Source of the DNA: Phyllobacteriaceae bacterium
Lineage (GTDB): Bacteria; Pseudomonadota; Alphaproteobacteria; Rhizobiales; Ancalomicrobiaceae
Direction: 5' to 3'
Assembly: GCA_012517025.1 (NCBI GenBank)
Contig: JAAYVT010000512.1
Span: forward strand, 1-7,601
DNA length: 7,601 nucleotides
A program made the position numbers and the translations under genes. Numbering within the stretch: position 1 is the first letter of the stretch; every line of letters begins with the position of its first letter. Below the pieces are notes generated by a model. That model worked only from the letters and a program-made list of their open reading frames with translations. It had not been told where the DNA came from and ran no database searches. Below, one piece after another: positions 6,327-7,601 of the stretch.

Positions 6327-7037
6327 ATGACCGATCATTCTCCCATCGTCCTCGTCTTCGGCGGCTCGCGCGGCATCGGCGCGGCCTGTGTCGACGCCTT
6401 CGCCGCCGCCGGCTGGCGCGTCGGCTTCACCACCACCGGCACGGCGGTCTCCACCGCCGGCGCCACCGCCTTCTCGGTCGACATCCGCGACGCGGACGCC
6501 GTCGCCCGTGTCTTCGACGAGGCCGAAGCGACCTTCGGCGCGGCGCCGACGGCGGTCGTCGCCAACGCCGGCATCAACGTGCCGCCGCGTCCGCTCGCCG
6601 CCTTTCCGCCCGAGGACTTCCGCGCCCTCGTCGAGGTCAACGTCGTCGGCGCCTTCAACGTGTTGGCGGAAGCGGCGCGGCGGGTGGTCGACGGCGGTGC
6701 GATCGTGGCGCTGACGACGTCTCTCGTCCGTCATGCCGCGCCCGGCCTCGGACCCTATTCGGCGTCCAAGGCGGCGGTCGAATGCCTGGTCCGCTCGATG
6801 GCCAAGGAACTCGCCGCGCGGAAGATCCGGGTCAACGCGGTGGCGCCGGGGCCGGTCGAGACCGATCTCTTCAACGCCGGCAAGACCGAGGAGGCCAAGC
6901 GCCGTTCCGCCGCGATGAGCCCCTTCGACCGGATCGGCCGGCCGGAAGAGATCGCCGCCGTCGTCCGCTTCCTCGCCTCCGACGAAGCATCCTGGGTCGC
7001 CGGCCAGATCGTCCAGCCGAACGGTGGTCTGGTATGA
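6327..7037 (+). CDS. Classical short-chain dehydrogenase/reductase (FabG-like)
   Basis: This is a cytoplasmic NAD(P)-dependent alcohol dehydrogenase/ketoreductase of 236 residues, slightly short for the 240-260 usual in classical SDRs. The cofactor motif is GGSRGIG at 12-18, where the family's usual Thr is replaced by Phe11-Gly. D52 in 'SVDIRD', the NAG motif at 80-82 and N105 are present. S132 (or T131) with Y144 and K148 in 'GPYSASK' complete the catalytic tetrad. The 'RVNAVAPGPVETD' segment and the C-terminal 'ASWVAGQIVQPNGG' are typical of the family. An in-frame GTG at 6246 would add 27 residues rich in Ser, Arg and Pro that do not look like SDR sequence, so ATG 6327 with its ribosome-binding site is chosen. 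Its stop overlaps the start of the FAD enzyme gene (ATGA, 7034-7037), implying coupled translation and perhaps consecutive steps. It probably oxidises a secondary alcohol or reduces a ketone; fatty acid synthesis is unlikely in this context. Confidence 0.92.
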   Translation: MTDHSPIVLVFGGSRGIGAACVDAFAAAGWRVGFTTTGTAVSTAGATAFSVDIRDADAVARVFDEAEATFGAAPTAVVANAGINVPPRPLAAFPPEDFRALVEVNVVGAFNVLAEAARRVVDGGAIVALTTSLVRHAAPGLGPYSASKAAVECLVRSMAKELAARKIRVNAVAPGPVETDLFNAGKTEEAKRRSAAMSPFDRIGRPEEIAAVVRFLASDEASWVAGQIVQPNGGLV

Positions 7038-7601
7038 CGAAGACGTCCGCACGCGCCCCGGTGGAGCGCTTCGACGTGGTCGTCGTCGGCGCCGGCGCCG
7101 GCGGCCTCACGGCGGCGGCGACGGCGGCCCGCTCCGGCGCGTCGGTGCTGGTGCTCGAACAGGCGACGGTGGTCGGCGGCACCACCGCGATCTCCGGCGG
7201 CATGGTCTGGCTGCCGGCCAACCGCAAGACCGCGGAGGCCGGCCGGCCGGATACGATCGCGGCGGCGAGAACCTATCTGGAGGCGACCTTGCCGCCGCGC
7301 CCGCCCGGTGCGACCCGAGCGAAGCTCAAGGCCTTCCTCGACCGCGCCGATGCCGCGCTCGGCTGGCTCGAGGCGAACACTGCGCTGCGCTTCAAACCGG
7401 TCATGACCTATCCCGACTACGAGCCCGACCGGCCCGGTGCCACCGCCGGCGGGCGCGTGCTCGAACCCGTCGCCTTCGACGCCCGCGCGCTCGGGGCCGC
7501 CTTCGAACGGGTGCGCGACCCGCTGCCCGAGTTCACGCTGTTCGGCGGAATGATGATCTCGCGCGCCGACATCCCGCACCTGCGGCGGGCGGCGCGGTCG
7601 C
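7034..7601 (+). CDS. FAD-dependent oxidoreductase, 3-ketosteroid dehydrogenase/fumarate reductase flavoprotein superfamily (3' truncated by window)
   Basis: The first 189 residues of a flavoprotein start at ATG 7034, four bases inside the upstream SDR gene; the frame is open to the window end. The FAD-binding Rossmann motif is GAGAGG at 19-24, and E42 at the end of the second strand should bind the ribose. The second FAD-contacting block 'VVGGTTAISGGMVWLP' (47-61) is characteristic of the FAD_binding_2 family, and of KstD-like dehydrogenases in particular. The later segment 'YPDYEPDRPGATAGGRVLEP' (126-145) also resembles flavoproteins annotated as 3-oxosteroid 1-dehydrogenase or FAD-binding dehydrogenase. 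Members of the family usually run 500-580 residues, so about one third is visible and the catalytic residues are missing. They insert or reduce a carbon-carbon double bond next to a carbonyl. No other steroid-degradation gene is visible here, so a non-steroid ketone or cyclic ketone is a fair guess. No signal peptide is visible, so a cytoplasmic location is likely. The ribosome-binding site (GGTGG, 7023-7027) is weak, consistent with coupling. Confidence 0.87.
   Translation, partial: MTKTSARAPVERFDVVVVGAGAGGLTAAATAARSGASVLVLEQATVVGGTTAISGGMVWLPANRKTAEAGRPDTIAAARTYLEATLPPRPPGATRAKLKAFLDRADAALGWLEANTALRFKPVMTYPDYEPDRPGATAGGRVLEPVAFDARALGAAFERVRDPLPEFTLFGGMMISRADIPHLRRAARS

Overview
This window is GC-rich (roughly two thirds GC by eye, with strong G/C preference at third codon positions). 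Every gene I can support lies on the + strand in one tightly packed array. The codon usage, the gene style and the LivHMGF/SBP layout suggest an alphaproteobacterium, probably of the Hyphomicrobiales (Rhizobiales). This is inferred from style and family resemblance, not from a marker gene. No RNA gene, mobile element, CRISPR array or convincing terminator is visible, and no stretch over 300 bases lacks a gene.

Left part (1-3839), uptake system. The window opens in the C-terminal part of a periplasmic substrate-binding protein of the branched-chain amino acid (HAAT/Liv) type. A LivH-type permease follows (403-1272). Next comes one 856-residue reading frame (1269-3839) that joins a LivM-type permease, a LivG-type ATPase and a LivF-type ATPase in a single polypeptide. 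The five canonical Liv subunits are therefore encoded by three genes. Both ATPase modules keep complete Walker A, Walker B and H-switch motifs, so the fusion looks functional.

Junction (3840-3927). The interval before the first enzyme gene holds a 29-codon ORF (3842-3931). It has a strong Shine-Dalgarno sequence, and its stop overlaps the start of the next gene (ATGA). It could be a small protein, a translational-coupling peptide or chance.

Right part (3928-7601), redox enzymes. In order these are an extended-SDR NAD-dependent epimerase/dehydratase-like oxidoreductase, a single-domain cupin, a second and different extended SDR, a classical FabG-like SDR, and the first 189 residues of an FAD-dependent oxidoreductase of the 3-ketosteroid dehydrogenase / fumarate reductase flavoprotein superfamily. 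Gaps are -4, 1, 8, 77 and -4 bases, so this is probably one transcription unit with the transporter.

Working model (inference): the Liv-type transporter imports a small organic acid or cyclic polyol-like compound. The three NAD(P)-dependent dehydrogenases, the flavin desaturase/dehydrogenase and the cupin then oxidise it in the cytoplasm. The substrate cannot be read from the sequence. The enzyme combination does not match a textbook pathway that I recognise, and that is the main reason the locus merits a second look.
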